From Lachnospiraceae bacterium (lineage in GTDB: Bacteria > Bacillota > Clostridia > Lachnospirales > Lachnospiraceae), in NCBI GenBank assembly GCA_024687655.1, contig JAILEN010000168.1, positions 1-42,176 of the forward strand: DNA of 42,176 nucleotides, read 5' to 3'. The position numbers and the translations under genes are program-made. Below, one piece after another: positions 24,762 to 32,400 of the stretch. Under the pieces are notes generated by a model. It had not been told where the DNA came from. It saw nothing but the letters and a program-made list of their open reading frames with translations, and did no database searches. Position 1 is the stretch's first letter. Each line of letters begins with the position of its first letter.

Positions 24762-25835
24762 ATGCTGAGGATAGGTATTCTTACCAGTGGTGGAGACTGT
24801 CAGGCGCTCAATGCCGCCATGCGTGGAGTGGTAAAGGGTCTGGCTACCAATGTTGACAATCTCGAGGTCTACGGTTTTTTCAATGGATACAGAGGCCTCA
24901 TCTATGGCGACTATCGCCTGCTTACCAGCCGTGATTTTTCCGGGATCCTGACCAGAGGTGGTACCATTCTCGGTTCATCCCGTCAGCCCTTCAAGCTCAT
25001 GCGTGAGCCGGATGAGAATGGCGTGAACAAGGTTGAGTCCATGAAGTCCAACTACTACAAGCTGAGTCTGGACTGTCTGGTGATCCTGGGTGGTAATGGT
25101 ACACAAAAGACCGCCAACCTGCTCCGTGAGGAGGGGCTCAACATCATCCATCTTCCCAAGACGATTGATAATGATATCTATGGAACGGATGTTACCTTCG
25201 GTTTCTACAGTGCCATCGACGTGGCCTGCGATGCCATCGACCGCATCCACACCACAGCTGCTTCCCATAACCGCGTATTCATCGTCGAGGTTATGGGCCA
25301 CAAGGTAGGCTGGCTGACACTTTATGCCGGCACTGCCAGCGGCGCTGACATCATCCTGCTTCCCGAGATCCCTTACAGCGAGAAGAAGATCATCGAGGCC
25401 ATTGACAAGCGCCACAAGGAAGGCAAGGGCTTTACCATCATAGCCGTTGCAGAGGGTGCCATCAGTAAGGAGGACGCAGCCCTTTCCAAGAAGGAGCTCA
25501 AGAAAAAGAGAGAAAAGGAGTCACATCCTTCCGCTGCTTACCGTATCGCGAAGCTGGTTGAGGAAAAGACCGGAACAGAGGCACGGGTTACCGTACCCGG
25601 TCACACACAGCGTGGCGGCAGCCCCTGCCCTTATGACAGAGCACTCTGCACACGCCTGGGCTCCGCAGCAGCCAAGGCCATCATGGATCAGAAATTCGGC
25701 AACATGGTTGCCATGGTCAACGGCGAGACCAAGCTGGTTCCCCTGGAGAAGGTTGCCGGCAAGTTAAAGACCGTGGATCCTGAGTGTCAGATGATTAAGG
25801 AGGCGAAAAGAGTGGGAATTAGCTTCGGAAATTAA
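24762..25835 (+). CDS. 6-phosphofructokinase
   Basis: 357 aa, phosphofructokinase family, glycolysis. Motifs: ILTSGGDCQALNAAMRG (nucleotide loop), VILGGNGTQKTANLL, LPKTIDNDIYGTDVTFGF (substrate and catalytic loop), VEVMGHKVGWLTLYAG. The phosphoryl-donor loop has Gly113 where ATP enzymes have Gly and pyrophosphate enzymes Asp. The Lys133 in PKTIDND is of the pyrophosphate/actinobacterial type (E. coli has Gly). The usual Asp of GGDG is Asn112. ATP use is the better guess from Gly113, but donor choice is open. AGGAGG precedes ATG. Confidence 0.9.
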   Translation: MLRIGILTSGGDCQALNAAMRGVVKGLATNVDNLEVYGFFNGYRGLIYGDYRLLTSRDFSGILTRGGTILGSSRQPFKLMREPDENGVNKVESMKSNYYKLSLDCLVILGGNGTQKTANLLREEGLNIIHLPKTIDNDIYGTDVTFGFYSAIDVACDAIDRIHTTAASHNRVFIVEVMGHKVGWLTLYAGTASGADIILLPEIPYSEKKIIEAIDKRHKEGKGFTIIAVAEGAISKEDAALSKKELKKKREKESHPSAAYRIAKLVEEKTGTEARVTVPGHTQRGGSPCPYDRALCTRLGSAAAKAIMDQKFGNMVAMVNGETKLVPLEKVAGKLKTVDPECQMIKEAKRVGISFGN

Positions 25836-25845
25836 AGCAGTTTCC

Positions 25846-25876
25846 CACGAGAGTATGCGGCTTCGCACGTGTTTTT
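25846..25876 (+). terminator. Terminator after phosphofructokinase
   Basis: CACG (25846) pairs with CGTG (25868-25871) outside a tight TGCG-GCTT-CGCA hairpin; five T follow. Confidence 0.6.
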
Positions 25877-25990
25877 AAGAGATTTTTAGTACTAAAACAT
25901 AGCCTACTACTAACGCACTACTAAATATGAGCATTTGGTAGCGACCGGTAGTGGCGAATAATGGATTTTTGATCACCATTGTCATTGTCA
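25877..25990. other. Boundary spacer with stem-loops, possible element junction
   Basis: CTACTAAAT (25918-25926) pairs with ATTTGGTAG (25933-25941). CTACTA/ACTACTAA motifs recur around 25903-25924, and TTGATCACC at 25969-25977 is a half site of the palindromes described at 27322 and 29701. No gene. This is where metabolic genes stop and the replicon backbone begins. Confidence 0.4.
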
Positions 25991-26030
25991 ACGGCTGTTT
26001 TCTGTTAAAGCAGGAAGCAGCCGTTTTTTT
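25991..26030 (+). terminator. Strong terminator upstream of parA
   Basis: ACGGCTGTTTTCTG (25991-26004) pairs with CAGGAAGCAGCCGT (26011-26024, two G-T pairs), loop TTAAAG, followed by seven T. It insulates the parA operon from upstream transcription. Confidence 0.85.
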
Positions 26031-26114
26031 GCGTTTATAAGGCTGTTTCCCGTAGGATCCATATCGCTTTTTATCTACTGATACTGTTGGTTTTTGATAG
26101 ATCGGAGGAAAATC

Positions 26115-26903
26115 ATGTGTAAAGTAATCGCAATAGCAAATCAAAAAGGTGGTGTAGGAAAGACCACCACCGCGGCAAACATGGGAATAGGTCTGGCAAA
26201 AAGAGGCAACAAGGTGCTGCTCATTGATGCAGATGCACAGGGCAGCCTTACTGCCAGCCTGGGATATGATGAACCGGATAAATTGAAGGTGACCTTGGCA
26301 TCGATAATGGAGCATGTCGTAAAGGAAGAGGTCTTTGAGCCTTTTGAGGGAATACTACATCACGAAGAGGGTGTGGACTTGCTTCCGGCAAATATAGAGT
26401 TGTCGGGGATGGAGCTATCTCTTGTGAACATCATGAGTCGGGAACTCATACTAAAGGAGTATGTGACATATATCGCGGATTTTTATGATTACATCATAAT
26501 TGATTGCATGCCTTCACTGGGTATGATAACCATCAATGCCCTGACCTGCGCCGATACGGTGCTGATACCTGTGCAGGCAGCATACCTGCCGGTGAAAGGA
26601 TTGGAACAGCTGATGCTGACTATAAAAAAGGTGAGCTGCCAGCTTAATCCGAGGCTTAGGGTAGAGGGAATACTGCTTACAATGGTGGACACCAGGACGA
26701 ACTACGCCAAGGATATTATGAGTCTTTTGGAGCAGGCATATGGTGGAAACGTGCGTATATTTGATGTAAAGATCCCAATGTCAGTGCGAGCTTCGGAGAC
26801 ATCTGCCCTGGGTACCAGCATATATGAGCATGACCCGAAGGGTAAGGTAGCCTGTGCCTACCGGACACTTGTAGATGAAGTGGAGGGGGGTGCAGTGGCA
26901 TGA
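26115..26903 (+). CDS. parA: ParA partition ATPase
   Basis: 262 aa, type Ia-like without the N-terminal HTH. The deviant Walker A is ANQKGGVGKTTTAANMG with Lys11 and Lys16; later blocks are LLIDADAQGSLTASLGY and YIIIDCMPSLGMITINAL. It moves and positions the replicon together with ParB and the centromere. ATG 26115 has CGGAGGA 5 bases upstream; the in-frame TTG at 26094 lacks a site. The last four bases overlap parB. Confidence 0.93.
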   Translation: MCKVIAIANQKGGVGKTTTAANMGIGLAKRGNKVLLIDADAQGSLTASLGYDEPDKLKVTLASIMEHVVKEEVFEPFEGILHHEEGVDLLPANIELSGMELSLVNIMSRELILKEYVTYIADFYDYIIIDCMPSLGMITINALTCADTVLIPVQAAYLPVKGLEQLMLTIKKVSCQLNPRLRVEGILLTMVDTRTNYAKDIMSLLEQAYGGNVRIFDVKIPMSVRASETSALGTSIYEHDPKGKVACAYRTLVDEVEGGAVA

Positions 26904-27781
26904 GCAGGAGCATAGCAGACAGGATAAAGATCAATCATTACGCTGACCTTTTTGGTGGTGATGATGCCGGTGTGGTGCAGGTTCCCATAGAGGATCTGCA
27001 CCAGTTCCCGGGACATCCCTTTAATGTCAGAGATGACGAAGACATGGACCGGCTCTGTGAGAGCATCCGGGACAATGGCATATTTACGCCGCTTATTGTA
27101 AGGGTAAGAAATGCCGGAGGTTATGAGATCATATCCGGCCATCGCAGGACCCATGCTGCAAAAAGGATAGGACTGACCGAAGTGCCGGTCATTGTAAAGA
27201 ACATGTCGGATGATGAGGCTGTGATATCCATGGTGGATGCAAACCTCCAGAGGGAGTCGTTGCTTCCCAGTGAGAAGGCATTTTCCTATAAGATGAAGAT
27301 GGATGCCATACGAAACCGTGGCGGTGATCAAATTGATCACCGGGATAAAAAGGTAAAAACACGGGATGTGATCGGGTCGGAGATTGGAGAAAGCGGTGCA
27401 CAGATCCAGAGATATATACGCTTAACGGAGCTGACACCGGAGCTTTTGGAAAAGGTAGATAAAAAGGAAATCCCGGTAAATGCAGGAGTGATGGTGAGTC
27501 ATATCGACAAGAATAAGCAAAAGTGCCTCTACGGCATTCTAAGTGATCAGAGTATAAAACTCTCACTCTCGGATGCCAAGAAGATCAGAAAAGCAGCGGA
27601 AAACAACGACTGTACCAAAGATATGATGCTGTCGATCCTGAAGGGAAAGACGGTAAAGAAAAGGCAGATCGTTTTCACGGAGAATGATCTGAGCAAATAC
27701 TTCTCCGAGAATACCTCAGAGGAGACGATAAAAAAGGTCATAATTGATTATCTTGAAAAGCGTAAGAGGAAGGAGGGCTAG
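26900..27781 (+). CDS. parB: ParB centromere-binding protein
   Basis: 293 aa. The N-terminal CTPase/ParB-N domain shows VPIEDLHQFPGHPFNVRDDE, YEIISGHRRTHAAKRIG and the arginine patch ANLQRESLLPSEKAF. The central HTH (TRDVIGSEIGESGAQIQRYI) reads parS, and a C-terminal dimerisation tail ends in KRKRKEG. It overlaps parA by 4 bases (ATGA) and is followed after 3 bases by repA. Its coding sequence itself contains a 21-bp palindrome at 27322-27342 that also occurs after the operon, a likely binding site for this protein. Confidence 0.92.
   Translation: MSRSIADRIKINHYADLFGGDDAGVVQVPIEDLHQFPGHPFNVRDDEDMDRLCESIRDNGIFTPLIVRVRNAGGYEIISGHRRTHAAKRIGLTEVPVIVKNMSDDEAVISMVDANLQRESLLPSEKAFSYKMKMDAIRNRGGDQIDHRDKKVKTRDVIGSEIGESGAQIQRYIRLTELTPELLEKVDKKEIPVNAGVMVSHIDKNKQKCLYGILSDQSIKLSLSDAKKIRKAAENNDCTKDMMLSILKGKTVKKRQIVFTENDLSKYFSENTSEETIKKVIIDYLEKRKRKEG
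27322..27341. promoter_or_regulatory. Candidate parS palindrome inside parB
   Basis: CGGTGATCAAATTGATCACC: arms GGTGATCAA and TTGATCACC around a central A; with the next G the arms reach 10 bp. The same 20 bases recur exactly at 29701-29720. Confidence 0.6.
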
Positions 27782-27784
27782 CAG

Positions 27785-28711
27785 ATGAGTGACACGATCC
27801 GGTTCGACTACTATTACGGACAGGAAGCGGAGCAGTTTACATTTTTTCGGATACCAAAGCTTCTGATAACCGATGCAAAGTTTTCAAAGCTTTCTAACGA
27901 TGCGAAGCTACTCTACGGACTCCTTTTAGACAGGATGTCCCTGTCCCTGAAAAATGGCTGGATCGATGAAAAGAACAGAGTGTACATAGTTTATACCATT
28001 CAAAGCATAGAAGATGATATGAACTGCGGGACGGGAAAGGCGGTGAAGCTTTTGGCAGAGCTGGACAGTAAAAAGGGCATTGGTCTTATCGAGAGAAAAC
28101 GGATGGGACAGGGTAAACCGGACATCTTATATGTCAAAAACTTTGCTGCAACCCCGCATGAAACCACAGACTTCCGAAAATCGAAATTCAAGGATTCCGA
28201 TAATCGCAACTCTAAAGTTACGGAAATCGAAAGTCCGGAACTTCGAAAAACGGAACCAAATAATACTTATAGCAAAAAGACTGAGAATAACAAGACTGAT
28301 CCCATCCGTATCTTCGAGGAGAGGATGGCGATGGTGAGGGAGAATATCTGCTACGACTGGCATCTCAAAAATGATAATTCCGCTGACCGTGAGTTGTATT
28401 TGCAGCTTTATAACATCATTGAGACTGTGATGGCTGATGGCTCCGAGCAGATAAGGATAGGGGACAGCCTGCTATATGCGGAGGTGGTAAAGTCACGGAT
28501 GCTGAAGCTTAATGAGATGCACCTGAAGTACGTGATCGACTGTGTGAGCGAGCAGACCGGAGAGATAAAGCGTATGAACAGATACCTATTGGCAGCACTG
28601 TACCATGCACTAGAGACATATGATATGTACTACACACAGCGAGTGCATCATGATTTTTACGGAGGATATGAAAATGTTGATGATGGAAGTAAAACCGGAA
28701 CTTTTGGATGA
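27785..28711 (+). CDS. repA: Replication initiator, RepA_N family
   Basis: 308 aa. The N-terminal RepA_N domain (EQFTFFRIPKLLITDAKFSK, then LSNDAKLLYGLLLDRMSLS, later GTGKAVKLLAELD) binds origin DNA in plasmids of the pAD1/pSK41 group. The C-terminal domain (about 195-300; LYNIIETVMADGSEQIRIGD, RMNRYLLAALYHALE) is the type seen in Lachnospiraceae plasmids and integrative elements. A low-complexity linker lies between (about 125-170), and its DNA contains a four-fold repeat, as expected where the origin lies inside the rep gene. It shares an operon with parA and parB. Confidence 0.9.
   Translation: MSDTIRFDYYYGQEAEQFTFFRIPKLLITDAKFSKLSNDAKLLYGLLLDRMSLSLKNGWIDEKNRVYIVYTIQSIEDDMNCGTGKAVKLLAELDSKKGIGLIERKRMGQGKPDILYVKNFAATPHETTDFRKSKFKDSDNRNSKVTEIESPELRKTEPNNTYSKKTENNKTDPIRIFEERMAMVRENICYDWHLKNDNSADRELYLQLYNIIETVMADGSEQIRIGDSLLYAEVVKSRMLKLNEMHLKYVIDCVSEQTGEIKRMNRYLLAALYHALETYDMYYTQRVHHDFYGGYENVDDGSKTGTFG
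28172..28255 (+). repeat. Iteron-like repeats within repA, candidate origin
   Basis: Four imperfect units start at 28172 (TTCCGAAAATCG), 28195 (TTCCGATAATCG), 28218 (TTACGGAAATCG) and 28242 (TTCGAAAAACGG), a period of 23-24 bases. They encode the linker TDFRKSKFKDSDNRNSK and onward. RepA_N replicons commonly have their origin inside rep. Confidence 0.45.
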
Positions 28712-29639
28712 GTGGTCTGATAAAAACGAGGGTGTGGATCCGAAGACTCTGACCTTTGGTTCCGGCTACCGGGCATGGTGGAGATGCCGGGAAGGTCATG
28801 AGTGGCAGGCAGAGGTCAAAGCCCGGATAAAAGGCGGTGGTTGTCCATATTGTAAAGGTTATAAGGCGTGGAAGGGTATAAATGACCTGGCTACCCTGTA
28901 TCCTGATCTGGTTAAAGAATGGTCGGACCGTAACGGAGATTTCAAGCCGGATATGGTGACAAAGCATAGTGCCCGTCGGGCGTGGTGGAAATGCAGTAAA
29001 TGCGGATATGAATGGAATGCCATCATATTTACCAGATCAAAGCAGGACTCCGGTTGCCCGGCCTGTTCTAACCATGTGAGGTATGAGGGCTTTAATGATT
29101 TGAAGACAAAGTACCCTGAGCTCGCAAAGGAGTGGTCGTCTAAGAATCTCCCGCTGAAGCCGAAGGATGTAAAGCCGGGATCTAAAAAGCTGGTATGGTG
29201 GACATGCAATGAGGGCCATGAATGGCAGGCGCGTATATTTAAAAGAGTACAGGGAGCGGCGGACTGTCCATACTGCGTGAAGCACTTTCATAATATGGAT
29301 CTCAATGCACGCATCAGATTCTATGCAAAGGAAAACGACATGGAATACACTGAGCATGACGATAGCATAACAGGGCTTCCCCTTGCTATCTACTTTCCAA
29401 AGCATAGAGCAGCCATACATCTGGATCAGCACAGGGATCTCTTTGAGCAGGAGTACTGGAGACAGGATGTGCAGAATGATCTGTGTAAAAAGAACGACAT
29501 TTTCCTTATCAGGATACAGTACCCGGGGGCTAAGCAATTCCCAGACTGCGTGTGTATAGAAAAGGCAGACAATGGATGGGAGTCAGCTGATCTGGCTATA
29601 CAGGCAGCATTCAGACTGATCCTAGATAGAGGTGGCTAA
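28674..29639 (+). CDS. Triple zinc-ribbon protein with degenerate nuclease-like C-terminus
   Basis: 321 aa. Three zinc-ribbon modules of the DUF4379 type lie at about 7-60, 77-131 and 148-201, each with a PELxxEW start, WWxCxxGHEW middle and CPYC-type end (CRE/CPYC, CSKC/CPAC, CNE/CPYC). The C-terminal 115 residues resemble the Vsr/PD-(D/E)xK domain that usually follows them (LPLAIYFPKHRAAIHLDQ, then DLCKKNDIFLIRI). However, the catalytic Asp and Glu positions read Ala238 and His249, so cleavage is unlikely. It probably binds DNA. ATG 28674 has GGAGG 8 bases upstream and overlaps repA by 38 bases, so it belongs to the replication-partition operon. Confidence 0.75.
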   Translation: MLMMEVKPELLDEWSDKNEGVDPKTLTFGSGYRAWWRCREGHEWQAEVKARIKGGGCPYCKGYKAWKGINDLATLYPDLVKEWSDRNGDFKPDMVTKHSARRAWWKCSKCGYEWNAIIFTRSKQDSGCPACSNHVRYEGFNDLKTKYPELAKEWSSKNLPLKPKDVKPGSKKLVWWTCNEGHEWQARIFKRVQGAADCPYCVKHFHNMDLNARIRFYAKENDMEYTEHDDSITGLPLAIYFPKHRAAIHLDQHRDLFEQEYWRQDVQNDLCKKNDIFLIRIQYPGAKQFPDCVCIEKADNGWESADLAIQAAFRLILDRGG

Positions 29640-29641
29640 GA

Positions 29642-29662
29642 GGGTGTTCAATTTGAACACCC
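29642..29662. promoter_or_regulatory. Variant palindrome after the replicon operon
   Basis: GGGTGTTCAA-T-TTGAACACCC, perfect 10-bp arms, two bases after the zinc-ribbon stop. It matches the 27322 and 29701 palindromes except for A/T exchanges, giving GGTGWTCAA-N-TTGAWCACC. Confidence 0.5.
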
Positions 29663-29700
29663 GACAGCCTCCGGGAAAAAGAGGATATATTTTATACCAC

Positions 29701-29720
29701 CGGTGATCAAATTGATCACC
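29701..29720. promoter_or_regulatory. Candidate parS palindrome, intergenic copy
   Basis: CGGTGATCAAATTGATCACC, identical over 20 bases to 27322-27341. It sits between the replicon operon and its terminator, a usual place for a partition centromere. Confidence 0.65.
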
Positions 29721-29728
29721 AAGAAAAG

Positions 29729-29771
29729 AAGCGGTGATAAATCTGAAATGGGTTTATCGCCGCTTTTTTTT
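29729..29771 (+). terminator. Terminator of the replication-partition operon
   Basis: AAGCGGTGATAAA (29729-29741) pairs with TTTATCGCCGCTT (29753-29765, one G-T pair), followed by a T run to 29771. Confidence 0.85.
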
Positions 29772-29813
29772 ATGCCATAAAGCACACCAAAACACAAGGA
29801 GAGGAGGAGATGC

Positions 29814-30299
29814 ATGCAAGGAGAACTACAGGATGATGAGATATGTGATGTGATAAAAAACTATCCGGCCCGGATGAAGCGTCTACAAGACGAGATAGAG
29901 TCTGCATATGTGATGCTGGCGAACATCTCAAACGGATCGGAAAAGGATGAGCTGATACAGGCTGTATCCATGTCGGGAGAGGATGGCCACAGGGCATTTG
30001 ATCTGGATGATGTGCTAGACGAATATCAGCATTTTGTCAGGAAGGAAAAGGATCGTATGCGCAGGCATATCCGGGATCTGGTAAGTGACCGGGAGAGGAT
30101 GAATCGCATCATGGAAGCATATAACAAGCTCTCCATACAGGATAGGATCCTGATGGAGAAGATGCTGTCGGGGAATGATCCACCCATGGTCAGGTACATG
30201 GAAGTGGCGGAGGAAAACTTCTGGAGCCGCGCCACCGTGCTTAGGATCAGGCGACAGATACTGGACAGGATAAAAGAAAACTTTGGAGGAATACAATGA
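29814..30299 (+). CDS. HTH protein, sigma-70 region 4-like, mobile-element type
   Basis: 161 aa, not firmly recognised. The first 110 residues are helical and charged (coiled-coil-like near 75-105, HFVRKEKDRMRRHIRDLVSD). The C-terminus SIQDRILMEKMLSG, then FWSRATVLRIRRQILDRIKE, looks like a region-4-type helix-turn-helix as in phage late-gene regulators. GAGGAGG is 6 bases before ATG. Its last four bases overlap the next gene (ATGA), so it is co-translated with the secreted protein and may regulate this cargo block. Confidence 0.6.
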   Translation: MQGELQDDEICDVIKNYPARMKRLQDEIESAYVMLANISNGSEKDELIQAVSMSGEDGHRAFDLDDVLDEYQHFVRKEKDRMRRHIRDLVSDRERMNRIMEAYNKLSIQDRILMEKMLSGNDPPMVRYMEVAEENFWSRATVLRIRRQILDRIKENFGGIQ

Positions 30300-31519
30300 A
30301 AAAGAGGATTTTGAGTTTATTGCTGGCTGCCGCGCTTTTGCTGTCACCGGTAGAGCAGTTGCTGGTGACGGCCGCCGAGACAGGAGCGGTGGTGGATATC
30401 GATGCAATACAGAATGGGGATACCAGCATAGAGGATGCTGTTACCTATGAGCCTGAAGTATCACAGTTAGATGAGATCATTGAACCAGGGCAGGCTGACA
30501 CGGATAATGGTACCGAGACTACATCCGGTGCCATGACCGAGGTGGAGCCAGTGGATGAAGCTGAGTCAACTGAAATAGACGAGCTGGCATTACCCGGGGC
30601 TGACGCGGACGATCTGTCTACGGTAAAGGAAGAGTACTTTAAGGCAAATGTAAATGAAAACTATGCGAAGGTTGAAAAGATGGAACCCGTTAATATCATC
30701 TGGGTAAAGCAGACTCTGGTGGATGGAAGTACTTTTGATGGCCTCAGCTTGTCAGAGCTATACAGGGACATCGAGACATCCATGAGCCTGATCGCCATGT
30801 ATGACGATGCTATGTATGTCTATAATACCGATGATGAAAGCAGCTATTACATCGCCATGCCAGATACCATGCACGATGACATGGAATCCGAGGTGACAGA
30901 TGTAATTTTTGCAAAAAACAATCTGAATGGAGAAGTGCTGGACGGGTGTATATATGATGGCACCACGGGATTAGCATATATCCCCAAGTCATTGTTTTCA
31001 GAGGGACAGTACCTGGAGGTACAGATGCAGCTTTTGCAGAAGTGCCAGACTGCCACACCTACCACTACCCTGAATATAGCGGTACATAATGAAAATATAA
31101 ATGAGGAAATCGCCGGCATGTCGGAGATGGAAACAGACGCACTGGATGTGGAAACTGTGATTCCGCTTGCACTCGATGAGGATGCCAGGGAGGAGGTAAA
31201 GCCCTCCGATATAACGGTCATGCTTAATGGTGAGGAAACCGAGACAGATGCATATACCTATGATGCAGAGACTGGCGAGATCACCATCCCCACATCCCCC
31301 ACAAATCTGGAATCTGTGGAGATCCATGTGGAGAGGGAGCCTTTTTATAAGCGGGCTTTTGAATCACTGACCACACCCATGAAGGTGGAGGCAGCCGTGA
31401 CTCTTAACCAGATGCAGGTGATCCGTTCCAAGTCTGGTAAGGAGTGTGATAATTGCCATTGCAGGTATAGGCGCAGGAGCATTAATATTCATACGAAAAG
31501 AAAGGAAATCATAAAATGA
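30296..31519 (+). CDS. Secreted surface protein, C-terminal sorting signal lost by two frameshifts
   Basis: 407 aa as read. A signal peptide (MKKRILSLLLAAALLLSPVE) is followed by an acidic Thr/Glu-rich region and beta-rich domains. The reading frame goes wrong after VTLN (residue 371): the last 36 residues (QMQVIRSKSGKECDNCHCRY and on) look unlike any wall protein. From 31408 another frame reads PDAGDPFQVW; from 31446 the third reads VIIAIAGIGAGALIF then IRKERKS, stopping at 31514, one base before the sortase gene. One added base in each of two places would restore NPDAG, a hydrophobic helix and a positive tail, a textbook sortase signal. The gene is either recently broken, phase-variable or mis-sequenced. 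It is the presumed substrate of the next gene. Confidence 0.7.
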   Translation: MKKRILSLLLAAALLLSPVEQLLVTAAETGAVVDIDAIQNGDTSIEDAVTYEPEVSQLDEIIEPGQADTDNGTETTSGAMTEVEPVDEAESTEIDELALPGADADDLSTVKEEYFKANVNENYAKVEKMEPVNIIWVKQTLVDGSTFDGLSLSELYRDIETSMSLIAMYDDAMYVYNTDDESSYYIAMPDTMHDDMESEVTDVIFAKNNLNGEVLDGCIYDGTTGLAYIPKSLFSEGQYLEVQMQLLQKCQTATPTTTLNIAVHNENINEEIAGMSEMETDALDVETVIPLALDEDAREEVKPSDITVMLNGEETETDAYTYDAETGEITIPTSPTNLESVEIHVEREPFYKRAFESLTTPMKVEAAVTLNQMQVIRSKSGKECDNCHCRYRRRSINIHTKRKEIIK

Positions 31520-32253
31520 AGTCGATCAATAAGAAAGTGATCGGCATAGCAGTTGCAGCAGCCGGGATACTGGCTGCTGCTTTTCTTCTGCTATGGCCGG
31601 CACAAGAGAATAAAGAAACAGAAGAGATCATTCAGCAGGTAGCACATGTATCTGACCCTGTGCAGGAAACACAGGAAAAAGAGGCTGAAGCATCAGAAGA
31701 TACCCCGGAGGAAGAAGAATTATCTGTAGAGTTTAAAGCTCTAAAGAAGATGAACCCGGATATCGTGGCATGGATCGAGGTGGATGGAACTGACATCAGC
31801 TACCCGGTATTGCAGTCATCCCCGGATGAGCCTGAGGATTATTACCTGAAGCATGATGTAAACAAAGCTGAGAACAAGTACGGAGCCATATACATGCAAA
31901 AAAGGAATGCCAGGGATTTCACAGATTTCATGACTGTTATATACGGGCATAATATGCGTGACGGTTCCATGTTCCGCCAGCTCCACAATTTCCGTGACGA
32001 TATGTTCCTTCAGAATCATAAAAAAATAGTAATCCATCTCCCAAAAGAAAAGAAGGAATACGAGATAATCTCCGTCCAGATCACTACAGCGGAGAACATC
32101 CTCGACACCTACGATGATTTTACAGATCCTGATATTGCTGAGGCATACTGGCATAGAATTGTAGGCAAAAGTGATCCCGGTCATTTGCTTGTTCTATCCA
32201 CCTGTTGCGGCGAAGACAACAAGCGCCTCCTGGTCACTGCCATTGAGAAATGA
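31516..32253 (+). CDS. srtB: Class B sortase
   Basis: 245 aa. An N-terminal membrane helix (7-28, VIGIAVAAAGILAAAFLLLW) and an acidic spacer precede the sortase fold from about residue 70 (NPDIVAWIEVDGTDISYPVL). The catalytic triad is complete: His145 in IYGHNM, Cys230 in VLSTCCGED, Arg237 in NKRLLV. It joins sorting-signal proteins to the cell wall. The start lies one base after the hidden stop of the surface-protein frame, so gene and substrate form a unit. Sortase B genes are frequent cargo of Firmicutes conjugative elements. Confidence 0.9.
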   Translation: MKSINKKVIGIAVAAAGILAAAFLLLWPAQENKETEEIIQQVAHVSDPVQETQEKEAEASEDTPEEEELSVEFKALKKMNPDIVAWIEVDGTDISYPVLQSSPDEPEDYYLKHDVNKAENKYGAIYMQKRNARDFTDFMTVIYGHNMRDGSMFRQLHNFRDDMFLQNHKKIVIHLPKEKKEYEIISVQITTAENILDTYDDFTDPDIAEAYWHRIVGKSDPGHLLVLSTCCGEDNKRLLVTAIEK

Positions 32254-32277
32254 TAGTGATAATGTTAAAATACAAGG

Positions 32278-32372
32278 GCATCCGTTCTGATAAGAGCAGG
32301 GCTTTACCCTGTTACCCACGACACTTTTTTTCTTAGCGTGGGCTATGCGGTGATACGTGCGGTAGCGGATGC
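32278..32372 (+). ncRNA. Possible structured RNA or leader
   Basis: GCATCCG (32278-32284) pairs with CGGATGC (32366-32372) and encloses GCAGGG/CCCTGT (32296-32312) and CCCACG/CGTGGG (32315-32342); a fourth short stem CTA/TAG closes the rest. The result is a multibranch fold. It does not match a tRNA and I do not recognise a riboswitch. It lies between the sortase and a small membrane ORF. Confidence 0.3.
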
Positions 32373-32400
32373 ATTTTAATGATATGAGGAGGGATGAGGG

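Noticed and set aside
28620-28673. Earlier start for the zinc-ribbon gene
   Set aside because: The extension lies inside repA, has no binding site, and reads unlike relatives; GGAGG supports 28674.
32278-32372. tRNA-like cloverleaf
   Set aside because: Acceptor-like 7-bp stem exists but there is no T-loop TTCRA, no anticodon arm of the right size, and no CCA context.
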